64,000 bases of DNA from Chrysaora quinquecirrha (taxonomy: Eukaryota > Cnidaria > Scyphozoa > Semaeostomeae > Pelagiidae), in assembly GCA_014526335.1 (NCBI GenBank), contig JACTAT010000010.1:8731732-8795731 (forward strand), in the 5' to 3' direction. A program made the position numbers and the translations under genes. This document shows positions 12,578-24,975 of the stretch, one piece after another; within the stretch, counting starts at the first letter, position 1, and each line of letters opens with the position of its first letter. The notes beneath the pieces were generated by a model. It made no database searches and was not told where the DNA came from. It worked only from the letters and a program-made list of their open reading frames with translations.

Positions 12578-14270
12578 GTTGTTCTCGTCTGTGAAATAAA
12601 TTGTTGCTGTAATTCGAAATACCTGAATAAACAAAACTTGGACCAAACAACAACAATTCAAAGTTACTAAGCTGGTTTGCATTTTATATCTTTATCATAT
12701 TTTAATAATTCTTTTTCCCCATGTAATCTGCAAACTAATCAAACTACACTGTTGTAAATATTCAGTTCAACAAAACACTGTATATAATTTCTAACTATTT
12801 CCGACAGTTTTACTCAGTGCTATATGTATTTTTTCCACAGAAAATGAGTTCAACCCCACGACACAAAAAGGCATACATGCAAACTTTTCCTACCCAACTT
12901 CAACAGTCACAAGGTAGGTTGATGTCCTAATTTGTCTTCACATTAATAGAAAACAACTCTTTTCTCCGTCCTAACAGCAAGAACACTCTTCTGGCAGACA
13001 GATCCAATCTCCTCGTTTTCCAACTAAATACGCAGTTTTTCTATAAGAGGCAACACATTTTAGTTGAGGCTGACTGTTCTTATTTTTGCACCTAATCCGA
13101 GGCTTTTGTTCTTAATTTTGTTCCAATTTTTGGTCTAATTTCTAATACCAATTGATTCCTTTCAAATTTCCTATTCATTGATGTCAAGAAATAAGACGGT
13201 CTGAATTAAGATCAAAATTGGGCATTCTACCATTATGTAGGACATGCAAAGCACCTACACTGAATTCCATGTCAATATTTCTGCTCAAAATAAAAAGTTC
13301 AGTACTGCAAAATACTGTGTGCACACTAAAATTCAGCCTGCCCTTGTTCTTGAAACTTTGACATGTTCTTTTTTTACAATTTGTGGCCCTCACTGTTCTT
13401 ATCAATTTTGTTCTTATGAAGAAAAACTCTTACACCAAAAGCTTCATTCCGCAAATTCTGCTTTTCTTAAATGATAAAAGTGACATAATTTGTACGGAAA
13501 CACAATTTTTGTTCTTAATGTTGTTCTTACTTCAATATTCATTTTGTTAACTACACACGACAAATTCTTTCAATGAACAATAAATAACACTTTGGCATAT
13601 TTTTACTACCGTTTTTACCTCTGTTCAGTTAACATAAGATACTTTATTAATACTTTAATCTTAATTAATTAATTAATACTTTAATCTTTAATCTTTATTA
13701 ATACTTTATACTTTAATCAATTCGAAAATCTCAATATGTGTTCACATTAACATTATTCTTATTTTTTAGTAATTATTTAGTTAGATTATTTGATTATTTT
13801 TCTAGTTTAATTTTTTGTAAATATTTTGATTTGGTATATTAAAAGGGTGCTGGAATTCGCCAGACTCAAACGAAAAAAAAATAAGATACTTTATCCTTTT
13901 TATAGGATTCTTTTTCCTAATATTTCATCCCACCAAAAACATATCCAACCTTGTTCATATAAACTGTATTCTTATAAAAAGAATCTACACATGAAACCGT
14001 CCTTCAAATTTTCCAAACAAATTTTTCAAACGTGATCAATTTCAGATTTTTGGGGTATGTTAACAAACTTCACAAAAACCTTCTAATCATACAACAAACC
14101 AAAATAAACAATTTACTCATTATATCTATATATTTTTTTAGATTATTTATGATATATAACGCATATAACAGACTAGCAAACCAGTTCTTCTGAAAACATC
14201 TATTATGATCTTCAAGTAAAAATTTCTGCCAAAGACCAAGTCACAATCAGAGTATTGGTAAAACACAACA
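12578..14270. other. AT-rich stretch without a supported gene
   Basis: Contains TTAATTAATTAATAC-type simple sequence near 13640-13710 and short frames of 60-80 codons with biased AT-rich composition. I found no domain motif, splice-supported exon or terminal repeat. Confidence 0.6.
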
Positions 14271-14284
14271 AACAATGAAGGCCA

Positions 14285-15160
14285 TATTTTGAAGAGTATC
14301 ACAGCATGGATGATGCCATCACCTGTGCAAATATTACATCTGGGAGAGATCAGGTCTACTTCTTCAACATTACAAAGGGCAGTCAGATTACTAAATCCAC
14401 ATCCCAACTTAATTTTAAAATCTGTGATCATGTTGAAACCACAGTCACAGAAATTAAAAAAGAGGAATCACGCCTGTACACTGTAAGAGGTCAACTCAGA
14501 TGGGTTGCAGACAAGCACAGTGTGACAAGGGACCATGAAATCACATCTGCATCACAACTTGAGGAAAAGTTTGTGCGGGAGGCAATCTTTCTTGACCCAA
14601 CAGGTGACATTATCATGTCACTGTGGAACAAAAAAATTTACTAAGTAAAAGAACATACCTCCTATACCATTACTCAGGTTGCACTGAAACTATTTTAGCA
14701 TACACCAAAACTATCAGCAACAAGAATGTCCAATTTCAAACCCCTAGATACTGAACAAGCATTGAACTGGGCCAATGTTAACGTAGAAAGTTATGTGCAA
14801 CAACACCAAATTACAAAAGCCAACCAAATCTGTGATCCTCAAATGCTTTCCTCAATGCTGACAATTTTTCAAACTTCCATGAATCCAGTGTCTAACAATT
14901 AAATTCTACCCTCTGGAGAAGAGAAGTTCTTAACACGCACCTCCTGCCATTGTTGCATGCCTGTGTCAAGGTGTCCATGGACACTTATGTCTGAAATACA
15001 CTTAGAAAATGCTGTTGACTCATTTACCCTCACAGCGTCACTAGACATCTGCAAGAAGTTCTTTTAGGAAGATGTTTTTGCCATGTACAAATACACTCCT
15101 TCAACACTGGAGGACAAAATATTAGAGCTGAAGAATGTAAAACAGAATCAATCAAATAAT
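14285..15160 (+). pseudogene. RPA-like OB-fold/zinc protein, nonsense-riddled
   Basis: One reading frame stays continuous from about 14285 to 15160, interrupted only by stops: TAA at 14642-14644, TAG near 14693, TAA near 14900 and TAG near 15066. The N-terminal part (from ATG 14306) ends with an OB-fold-like signature, VREAIFLDPTGDIIMSLW, resembling single-stranded-DNA-binding domains of replication protein A large subunits. The C-terminal part has CHCCMPVSRC, which could be one half of the zinc site seen in the RPA70 C-terminal domain. RPA-like proteins occur in Helitron elements and in repeated genes of invertebrates; no Rep or helicase domain is seen nearby. No frameshift was needed to follow the protein. 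Function by similarity only. Confidence 0.55.
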
Positions 15161-15577
15161 TATTTTATATTATGTTATTATTCACTGTATTCCATTACTT
15201 ATTGCTAATTCTTCCTGTTTTATTTGATAATTTACATAAATCAATTTGCATTTGAAAGAATTTTTCACACAAATGTAGCTTTCAATAGATTATTTTCTTT
15301 TCAGTACATTGAATATTGTACTCTATTATTCTATCCATTCAATTGTTGTATTCAACCATTCCATGAATTTGAAAGAATTTGCACTGATCTACTTTTTATA
15401 TGATATCCATTTTTAATAAGCATTGTACAGCAATCTTTAGCACATTGCAACATCATTGCTATGGTTACTATATAGGTGATTATTTGAAGTTATATATGGT
15501 GTGCTGTAACAGTTACATCATCAAAATGATTTGATTTTATATGACATTGTTTTTATATTAAAATATGTTGTATTAAT

Positions 15578-16540
15578 CAGTTGAGACAAAAAGACGGAAC
15601 ATACAAGGTACAAACTGCATATGAATTACTTGCCAGATGCAATAAGATCTCAAAGCTTAACTTAGATGTGGATTCTAAAGATGTTCTCTCAGAAGTGGGA
15701 AAGGAAGACTTTATCTCAAGATTAGAAAGGCTTAACCGTGTGGCAATAGTTACAGTCCCGCCCTTCTCATTTGTAGTAGAATATGTAGATCAGTACATCT
15801 TTATTGTTGACACACACTGCATAAACTAGGAGGAAAAGAGAATGCAATCACTAAAGTGTTCCTATATGTAGTTAGTATGTGTCTTTGTGAGAGCAACACT
15901 GTCTTGAAACATCATGAATTATTAATCGTGGAAAAAGAAAACAGTATTCAGTTGTCCAAGGAAATAACAAAGCATTTTACAAATGTCATGTCACTACCAT
16001 AGAGAATTCAGCAAACTCAGGCATAGAAATTGTTGAAGTTGGTACTTTCGAATGTGAAGACAAAGACAGGATTCTGAATAACAAAACCATGGCCAAGTTA
16101 GTTGGCGTAAAGGAGGTTGAATGTCAATGCAAAGTTGGGTAGAATAGGAAAGCGATCAGGGTTTTGACCAGCGACCCTTAGCCATATCTAACAGTATAAT
16201 GCGCTTGGAAAATTACAATACAGGAAAATGGGTCACACATAGGATGCCTTACCTATTGAATATCAAAGATCGGCTACCAAAAGTTGTATACCTTGGTTAT
16301 ATCAAATACAAAGCGTGCTTCAAGAATTCCTCAATGCATCTGCAAAAATGCAGTTTTTTTGGTTGACTTCACAAAATTAAGAAGTCCAAAGGATGTTAAA
16401 ATTGATTTGAATTAGAGTGTTGCAGAAATGTCTTGAAGTGAAGACCAACAAGGTAGAGTTCTATGCAAACAACTTTAGCATAAAAACTCTAACAAAAAAT
16501 GCCACTTCCAGACAAGTGGCTGCACATTGTAATAAATAAA
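15578..16540 (+). pseudogene. kinase/protease/MULE fusion, fragment of copy 2 (protease region)
   Basis: The reading frame at 15581-15829 matches the minus-strand locus near 63000-63200: LRQKDGTYKVQTAYELL against LRQKDRTYEVQTAYELL, and it keeps the Asp-x-His motif FIVDTHC. It lacks the upstream part with the candidate catalytic Cys. Homology starts exactly after TATTAATCAG, which looks like a 3' splice site. Downstream, frameshifted sequence to about 16540 still matches the segment after the protease in copy 1 (GAGAGCAACACTGTCT, then ATSRQVAAHCNK). The copy is non-functional: there is a stop at the end of the protease region and several frameshifts follow. Confidence 0.85.
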
Positions 16541-16599
16541 TTGCACACTTGATCAACTTATCATGAGAATACTGATCATTTTCAACAGGCATTTTTCCA

Positions 16600-16935
16600 A
16601 TGGACTAGAAGTAAGCAAAGATCATACCTGTGCACAAATCCGGTCCATTCTCAATCTTGGATAACTATAGGCCTATTTCAATCCTGCCTGTTATTTCGAA
16701 GATAATTGAAAAGGCAATTCATCGTCAACTTGTCACATACTTGGATGAAAATTCCTTGCTATCGCACTTCCAATTCGGGTTCCGGCCTAAGTTATCAACA
16801 GAGCTTGCTGCCACTCACCTGCTGGATAACATTCCCAAAAGTGTTGATGATGGTAAATTAGTAGGCGCTGTCTTTATTGACCTGAGTAAAGCGTTTGACA
16901 CAATGAGTCATTCATTCAAAACTGACACCATGAGC
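16600..16935 (+). pseudogene. LINE reverse transcriptase fragment (CR1/L2-like)
   Basis: In-frame stretch from IPVHKSGPFSILDNYRPISIL through FGFRPKLSTELA to VFIDLSKAFDT, corresponding to RT motifs 1 to 3 (motif A with its catalytic Asp). The homology ends abruptly after KAFDTMSHSF; the following codons of the open frame do not match RT. It is a truncated insertion of a non-LTR retrotransposon, placed directly after the copy-2 fusion fragment and before its far piece at 19634. Confidence 0.9.
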
Positions 16936-16995
16936 AACATAGACGATTTCAAGTTTACTGGGGCCATGATGGATTGGGTGAAAATTTTGGCATAA

Positions 16996-18880
16996 TGGCG
17001 GCTAGCAGCAAAAACCAAAACAAGCGGCAGGTTTGGAAATTCATCAAAATTAGTTAAAAAGAGCAATTCACATGTTTCAAATTTTGGTTAATTATTTGTG
17101 TTAAATAAAGCTTTGGAAACTCAGACAAGATGAAAATAAAACAATGATATCTTCTGGGGAAATCAGTCATGATGGATGATTAAATTATCCAATGAGATAG
17201 TAGATGTTTTATGCACACAACTCTCAAATCTTGGTTCAGGCCACACCATGATAAACTCTCTTTGTGGGGAAAAACAATAAATTACTCTTTTGTGCAGAAA
17301 AATCAGTTTATTGTTTCATTCTTTGTTTTTCATGAATAACTTCAGATGGCAGCACTTATTTTCATTTATCTTGGTCTACCACTGCCTTCTAAGAAAATCC
17401 TTTAGTGTATCCTATAATGCATATGTTCTGGTTTTAGAAGAACACTATGAAATGTTTAAAGAATGTGAAAAATGGATAGAGTAAAGAAAGTAAGATAAAA
17501 AATTAGTTATTTTAGCTTCGCCCAGAAATGACAAGTTAACAAATTCAACAAACTAAATTTTTCAAATTTGAAATTCATTCTCTATTGTAAACAAAAACAG
17601 AGATGTCTCTAACAACATCCTTCTTCAGCATTAATTATCCTATCAGCAATGGCCCAGCTTATCAGTTACAGTACACATCTGCTCCACAGAATATATAACA
17701 AGACAGGCCAGTTTTGTTTACTATTATACATCATTTGTTGCTTGAACCGTTGTTCACAAGCGAGATTCTATGAACAGCTGGAATGTTGGATTATTTTTGA
17801 GCCCTCATTCCCAAAAAGCTTTGTCCTGAACAGCAAAAACTTCAGGAGCAAACTTTTTTGTGAATGATTGAATGAACATGGCATTTATTTCCCCCATAAA
17901 AATTATTTTTTAACAGCTTTGTACTGACTCTGGAACGCTCAACACTTTTCAGAACATTACATAGGTGATCTGAAAGAAAAAGACAGACACTAATTACCCT
18001 AGGATTACAAAACACAATAATTGTTTGAAGTGGAAAGTCCCAGTGCCCTTTGAATATAACATTCACATGCTTTTCTAAAAGAATTTTAATCAATATTGTA
18101 CATTACATAAAGCAGAACAGTACTTGAAAAATAGAATGGAATGGGCCTAGGCAACATGTCATTAAAAGCTTAAAATTATGAATACATTTGGAGAAAAATT
18201 TCAGTATGTTTGCCCATTTTCCCATGAGTGAGATATAGTGTTTTAAGGAGTTTGAGATATGCTCTTTCAGCTGAAAAAAAATTTGTGTTGTGGCAGGGTA
18301 GGGATTTTTCACAATTTGCAACTGAATTTACCCATATAAAGTTTTGCTTTTTTATTACGAAAATGTACACTAATTTTTTGTTCCGCAGTAGAAAAGTAAC
18401 AGCATGTTCGATCTCTAATACGGTTTGAAAACTTGAGAATTTAAGCTCGGGCCTACGCCAGGTAACATAAAAATCCCACAAAGTTAGGTTTGTATCGAAA
18501 TATTTGTGAGTGAAGAATTTAGATTGATAGGGGAAGTGTGTTCTCGAGGTTCAACTGATGCCAGTTTGAGCTAAAATTTGAAATAGTTTGCCAATTTTCC
18601 GAGTATACAGACCTGTATCAGAATGCCATCCTCATCTTGGAGATCCATTTCGTGAAAAATTCATCTTTTGGCAGGGTACAGTTTTTGAGATATCTTTAAT
18701 TTACATTTCCAGAAATTTTGCTGTAAAAACAGTTTTCCCTGCTGATGAAGTATAAGCATCTACCACTTAAACCCTACAGATCTCCATGAAACTTCATTTG
18801 ACTGTAGCCACCTCCTCAGTCTACAGCATCGTGGCCACCCTTTTCATTTCGCACGTTCCAAGATGTCTTAACAGGCTGTT
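16996..18880. other. no supported gene
   Basis: AT-rich sequence with short unrelated frames. I see no family motif, terminal repeat or tandem array. Confidence 0.6.
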
Positions 18881-18889
18881 GGGTTCCTG

Positions 18890-19363
18890 TGGTGAAAAAG
18901 TTCTCTGCCCCTCCCTCCTCCCTCCATTTTGACCCTTCCTTGCAGGCGCAAGAGCCGTTTGGTCAGCACATTTCTGCTCTATGTTCAGGATATGTTACAT
19001 CCCATGATTTTTCTGTGATATCTTCAGGCACACCCATAATCTTGATATTATTGCGGCAACTTTGGTTTTCCATGTACTCTAAATGCAATTCAACAGCATC
19101 AAGCGAGTCAGTTATATCTTCAAAATTCTGTTCCTTGGAATTAACTTTTTTTCTATGGACTTGACCTTCTGCTGAAGATCATCAACCTGCCCCATTGAAA
19201 ACTGTGTGCTGTTCTTCGGGTCTCCTATGTAGGTTTTGATAGCCCTGAGTTCTTCTTTTACATCTTGGAACATCATTTGGAAAGCAGATTGGAAAGCATT
19301 GACTTGACCCTTTAATAAACTGTTCACTGTTTTCAGCGTTACAAAGTCAATATCATCCCCCAT
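18890..19363 (-). pseudogene. LINE ORF1-like coiled-coil/RRM fragment
   Basis: Minus-strand frame from 19363 gives a heptad-like coiled coil (VDDLQQKVKSIEKK), then shifts frame in an A-run near 19150 and continues as EDITDSLDAVELHLEYMENQSCRNNIKIMGVPED. The ENQSxRNNIxIxGxPE motif is the classic junction between coiled coil and RNA-recognition motif in ORF1 proteins of L1-like elements. Only about 150 codons remain and the C-terminal domain is missing. Confidence 0.8.
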
Positions 19364-19633
19364 TTCAAAACACTTTCGGTGGAAAAAATAGGCTTAGGCC
19401 TAGTGGGCGTGAATGGCCTAAATATGAATCTCGAACTTCTTCGACTTGTTTTATGAAAATTCCTGACTGACTGACCACCAAACTGAAAAGATTTTACATT
19501 GAACTTAAACTGTTTTATTTTCTGAAAAGGAGCATAGTTAAATAATATGACTACACTCAACTCAGTAGACTTTTATCACGGCGTGAGCCGGAGCAGCTTC
19601 CAGAACATCAACCATGACCGATAAAACATATAA

Positions 19634-19790
19634 AAGACCGATACTTACAAGTAAGTGTCAAAGACTGGTTCAGCTGGACACAAAATGAACAGAAGAGGAA
19701 GGATGAGAATTTGAATCATTACTACTCGATTTGTTAGCAAAACAAGTTAGTTAGAAAGCTGGGTAATCGAGTCTGTAATAATATGTTACT
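19634..19790 (+). pseudogene. kinase/protease/MULE fusion, second piece of copy 2
   Basis: Encodes RYLQVSVKDWFSWTQNEQKR, matching RYLQVSVEDWFNWTQNQRKR at about 61290-61350 on the minus strand. The match resumes in what is intron sequence in copy 1 (CAAAACAAGTTAGTTAGAA, then GCTGGGTAATCGAGTCTG, near 61105-61150). Intron conservation means copy 2 arose at the DNA level and not through mRNA. The intervening 3.1 kb replaces the catalytic core. Confidence 0.85.
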
Positions 19791-20479
19791 ATGTGGTTAT
19801 TGAACAATTGTGAGGTCAATGCTAGAAAATATTCTGCTTCATTATATGGTGTTAAAAACAATATAGAATATTTTCGAACTTTTTTGGAGACTGCTTATTC
19901 AAGAAAGATTCATGTCAGTATTTCGTTTTTCCATCTCAATGTCTCTCACTTGATCAATAAGAAATTACTTATGTGTCTCTATCACGTGGTTAGATCAACG
20001 TTGGTCAATACGTTGATCTAATGATGAATCTAGCGTTCATGAATTCTAGCGTTGGCATGTAAGAAAATATGGCACATAATTTAGCACACTCTTCTATTGG
20101 TTTAGAAACTTTTTAGAATGAACCTTCTTCCTTTTGTCGCATTTTGTGATTCTGAGGGCTTATTGTATTCTTTTAATTCATATGCAGCTTTGTCTTCCTC
20201 ATTGAAGTCTAACATTTGCTTGTGTTAGCAAGATGGCGGTCACAAAATTTTTTGCTCCTTTAACTCTTGCTTGTATAGCTCTTCTTCATTGGGTACCATT
20301 TGGGGAAACATGCAGAATTATGGATACTAGTCTGGAAAAATTTTGAAGAATTAAGTTTAGCATTTACAAAATTTGCAGTCCGAACTGATAACTCTTTGGA
20401 CTATCAGCAAGGTTGCCCTTTAAACATTACTTGCTTTTCATGAAACTATTTTGCCATCTGAAAATGGTCTTTGCCTTGC
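19791..20479. other. no supported gene
   Basis: AT-rich sequence after the fusion fragment. A near-palindrome CAACGTTGGTCAATACGTTGATC lies at about 19996-20020; nothing else stands out. Confidence 0.5.
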
Positions 20480-20610
20480 AGAATATTGGGCATAACATTC
20501 ATCATGTTTGCGAAAATATTGGTCACAATTTTTATCAAGTTTGCGGAATTATGGGTCATAATTTTTCAGACTTGGGCAGAATTATGGGTCCAAATTTTGG
20601 ACTGAAATGG
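20480..20610 (+). repeat. 33-bp minisatellite, about four copies
   Basis: Degenerate 33-bp units based on AATATTGGTCACAATTTT, each translating to an N-I-G-H-N pattern in one frame. The reading frame 20413-20631 is a by-product. A further short array of about 32 bp (CACCCGCAATGCGGATGAG variants) lies at 20880-20960. Confidence 0.75.
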
Positions 20611-20960
20611 CACGTCCCCATCCAAAACTAAATAAAAATATATGAGAAAAAGAATAATGAGGCTTTCCGCATGCTTGCATCTCTTGCTCTTTTCTAAGAC
20701 TCATAACTTGTTTTTGAGTCTGCCGAAATTTCAGCTTGGCACTCTCTGATGGGCCTAAATTCGGTGAAACAAGAGTACCTGAAAAACAATGTTACCTTGA
20801 GCAAAAGCTCGATTTCTTTTTCGTTCAAGTCAGAATTGAACCTCTTGTCACTCGAATTATATTTTATTTTTAACTTGATGCCTGCGATGCGGGCAAGCTT
20901 TTTACCTTGACACCCGCAATGCGGATGAGTTTTTACCTTGACACCCACGATGCGAGTGAA

Positions 20961-23330
20961 TATTAGTACCAGTTTAGCCTTGGAAAGACAAGATACCACT
21001 CAGCTGCCTTTTAACTTGCTGCCTTTTAACTTGCAGCCTTCTGAACTTGTCTGCATCGCAGGCATCAAGTTAAAATGCTAGTCTACTTGTAATGGTAAAC
21101 ACATTGGAGAATTGATAAAAGGGTATTAAACTGTGGACATAAAAAGAATGTTATTGTCATCATCATCATTATCATCATCATCACCCATTGTGAGCAAGTG
21201 ATATACATGGAGGTGATGGATATCTTTGACTGTGTTCCATCTACTTGAACTATAATTTAACAAAATGTTTATATGACCTGTCTGCACTTGAAATGCTATT
21301 ACATGCAAAATTACTGCCTGGTAAGTTCAACAATCCCCCCCCCCCATTACACAGAAAACTCCAAAACTTCAATTTCAAATTTCTTACATCAACAACAAAT
21401 AGTCTATCTAACTGAATGTCGATTTTTTTGTGTTCAAACTCTGTCTTTTTAAAAGAACCCAAGAAAATTCGAGGCCTTTGAGTTTCATAGGGTAGGCCTA
21501 TTATAGGCCCTTCTAGTCTTTTCCATTGCGTTGCGTGCAGAGTGCTTTAAAATTTTTCAACTGTGCGTTATCAGTGGGAAAATTTAAGATGCAACAGCAA
21601 AACACAATTCTTATCCTTGCGATTTGTGAAGCTATCAAACCAAGAACTCTTCTTGAAACCCGAAAAAACATCGGTAAGATTCCAAAATGAATTAGTTTCC
21701 TTAGACCTCTATCTGAGCGAAAGAAAATCCACAGACAGGACAAAAGAGGAGGGATGCGTGATAAATCTTGAGAATATTCATGGAATCAACAGCAGAAATA
21801 ATATCCAAGTTTTTGAAGAAATTTTAGGAGACATTTACATCAATACTTTTGAGTAAGAGAACCAAGTAGTTTTGCAATTTCTTCCATTTGAAATACTCAA
21901 ATAATTTTAGGCCGCATGCCAGCTGAACAACATAAAGAACCAATAAACTTTTGCATGAAAAAAGAATCACTGTGCGTACAGTGAAGGGAACACAATAGAT
22001 GGCCGCAATCAAAATCAAAACTTTTTTGACCCGAGAGAAAATCCAAATTTAACCAACTTATAGGTTTCAAAATGCTTAGCAAAATCTTTAAACAGTGTCC
22101 GGTCAAAACGGGATAGATTAAAGAAAAAAGCGCATCTCTAGGTGGCCCAGGGAAAAAGCCTTTCTTGTGTAATCGTTTATAAGGCTCCATACGGGGAGCA
22201 GAACAAAGGGAACCTAATTAGCATAATAAGAATATTAGAAATAGAGATTCTTGCAAGCGTGGCCACATTTCAAATAAATCAGGATATTAAGGTCTTGGTT
22301 TCGGCCGCTGCAAACTCAATATTTTCCAGAGCAGTCCGAACTCTGGAGTTTCATGCTACGAAGGGATTTGATATACTTTGTGTGGTCTGTTTTGATTTTT
22401 TGCCTCTTTGGGTTGCACAGAGAGAGTATTAAGGATCTGCTCTGCAGAAGATAGTAGGACTCTAAGCTAAAAGAATGTAGGCTTTTCAGTTGTTTGAGGA
22501 AATAGTTAATACAGTCATTGCAGCTTTGGAAACCATTTTCCAAAGTTATGAGGTAGAGCAGCAGTATTTCAACGGTGGATCAACAATTTAAGTTAAATCA
22601 TTCATCTTTTGAAATTGCTTGCCCCTAATTTACGTATTGAATTGAGATTTGCTATTCCAGGCATTATTTTATGCAAGACTGTATTAGTCTCTAATTATCA
22701 CAATTATCTTCTGAAATCCTTGCCAGATACACAAATTGTCCTGCAGTTAATTATGTTGATAATAGTTAATGATAATAGCAATAAGAATTTGAAGTTACCT
22801 TTCATAGGACCATTCTCTAATAGGAATACCGGAATTTGATGACCTGGGAATCAGGTGCCGGGATGTTGTACTCAAGTGGGACGAGGGACTCAGGTGGAAC
22901 CCGGGACCTGAGAAGCAGGTTGGACCTAAGACTTAGGTGGAACCTTGCAGGCGTGACTCGAGTCATACCTTGGACCTGGTAACCAAATTGGAACTGGGAC
23001 GTAGGTCAGACTTTGGACCTGGGAAGCAAGTTGGTCCAGAAACCTGGGTCAGAGACTCAGTTGAGACCTGAAACTTTGCGCAAGGGTGGGGCCTAGGACA
23101 AGGTTTTGACATGGAAATTGATTGTTTGCTGGACCAAATCAACATCATCGAATATCTATGAAAATGCATTTCACAAAAATGTTCTACAAGTAAGAAATGA
23201 AACCAAAGTTAACTGTTCATAATTGTTCATTAATACTCAGATTTAAATTCTACTCATATAAACGAAGTGTAATGTAACAAGAATAAAACTCATGATTTTA
23301 GTAAGCAAAATACGTAAAGTAACCATGTAA
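20961..23330. other. no supported gene; simple repeats
   Basis: Holds a TCA microsatellite (about 21155-21190), a C-run near 21337-21346, and a degenerate array of GGACCTGG-like words at 22840-23120. Reading frames of 70-100 codons occur on both strands at 21500-22450 but overlap each other and match no family I know. Confidence 0.55.
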
Positions 23331-24083
23331 GTGGAGACAGCCTTAAAAAAGAAACAGTTCAACAAAACATACCAATGTTTGCTGTCAAGTATCATCCAAT
23401 TCAAGCCTGTTTCTGAAGATGATTTCCCATTTTTTCCACTCATGCTATCCCAAAATACTGCTTTGCAAAATAGTGATGAACTCATAACTCAAGATCTGGG
23501 AGCAAACACAGAGTGTTCACTGAAATTTCATTACCTCCATATGACGGCACAAATGCTTGTCTATATTTCCAACTTTCCTAACAAGTTTAATAAATATCGC
23601 AATTGTTCAAGAAAAGTTGATATATATGAAGCCTTTAAACTCCTAGCTGAGAACAAGCTATTGTAGCATGATTTTATTTTTGAAGAAAAACTGTTGGAAA
23701 ACCAAAAAGCCTACCGTATAGAGTTCCAAAGAGCATTCATGGCTGCACTTCAAAATTTTCAGCAGAAGAGATCTGCAATACTTGTTGGACCTTCCTTTGG
23801 CATATAACATGCCGACCTTTATGCTTTCTCGGTTGCAGCTGTACCTTTGGGCTTCTTCTATGTGTATGAAACGCATCTGACCAGTGAAAAACATGGAGGA
23901 AATGGAAACGGTGCAATTTTAAAGGCAGCAACAGCAAAAGATCTTTTTCATCGGATATCAAGTAGGATTCATGAATTAGGGATCAGGAGTACCTGTACAC
24001 CTTTCTTCATAAGAGTTGAAGCCAAAAATCTTGCAAAAGTAGATTGCTTTTCAAATTTCTGTCTATGTTATCAAGCAAATTAA
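23331..24083 (+). pseudogene. unknown 250-codon frame with two in-frame stops
   Basis: From ATG 23331 to 24083 a single frame runs for 251 codons, broken only by TAG at 23664 and TAA near 23805. The translation on both sides of each stop looks protein-like: DFIFEEKLLENQKAYRIEFQ, then HADLYAFSVAAVPLGFFYVY and GGNGNGAILKAATAKDLFHR. I do not recognise the family. Absence of frameshifts over 750 bp in AT-rich DNA argues for a former gene, probably transposon-borne like its neighbours. A chance frame cannot be excluded. Confidence 0.4.
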
Positions 24084-24627
24084 AGAGGAGCTAATGATTC
24101 CGACCATTCTATTGTGAGCTATTAAAATACACGTTTTTTTTATAATGGACCTTAAATCTGAGTTGAAGCTGAAGATTCTTCACTTTTCAACGAAATGAGG
24201 CTGATGTTCCTTATGCTGTTCCTTCTGGTGAGATATGTTTGAATACTAATTTTTACAGCAAATTCATATCATTTTGCTGCATTTTCTAACTTAAGATATA
24301 AATGCTGTTCATTTTGGAAGAACGAGTGGAAATACATTGTTATTCTGGTATTTTATGCACACATCATCTTGTTCTTGAAAAAAAACTATTCTTAGTTTTT
24401 CATCTGAGCCTCGGCAGTTCCTTAAAGCTCCTTAATTTTTTGGGGATTTTCAGCCTTGAGCTCCTTATAAAAATGCTCCTTATAAAAAATGAGTATTTAA
24501 CTTTGAACGCACTCAAAATCCCCTCAAAATCCATGTAGCTAAAGTTAAACACCAAACAAAAATTGCAATGTGGAGTATTAGAAAAAATGATATTATATTT
24601 CAATGATATTTCAATGTCACTAATGGG

Positions 24628-24960
24628 TTGGTAGAAATAAACACAGGTGTAAGGACGAATTATAAACATGATGAAGTGAAACGAAATTTCGATGGGCAAC
24701 TAATGTCAAAGACCAGAGAATACAATAAAAAAAGTTTGAAAGATAATTATTTTTATTGTGTTACTAATATAACTAATAAAAGTGTATATCAAAGGGATTT
24801 TAAGTCTTTGATATAGCCAAAATCTCAAGTCAACGCTATGCAGAGTCAGAACACAAAACAGTATATGTTATATGTCATTAAGGATTTTAATGAATTTCAT
24901 GCAGCGAATGTTGATGGAGAGCAATATACTTTTAAGAGCATTTAAGAAGACGGTTTTGAT
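24628..24960 (+). pseudogene. unknown frame upstream of LTR-like repeat
   Basis: 62 codons (VEINTGVRTNYKHDEVKRNF onward) followed in frame, after TAG 24814, by another 44 codons (PKSQVNAMQSQNTKQYML) and a TAA. It ends 15 bp before the LTR-like repeat. No family recognised; possibly a coding remnant of the same element as the repeats. Confidence 0.3.
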
Positions 24961-24975
24961 AAACTATCCTATAAT

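Noticed and set aside
14285..24083. Reassigned code in which TAA/TAG mean glutamine
   Set aside because: The in-frame stops in two frames suggested it, but TGA also interrupts the MULE gene, other frames need frameshifts too, and animal transposon families point to a standard code.
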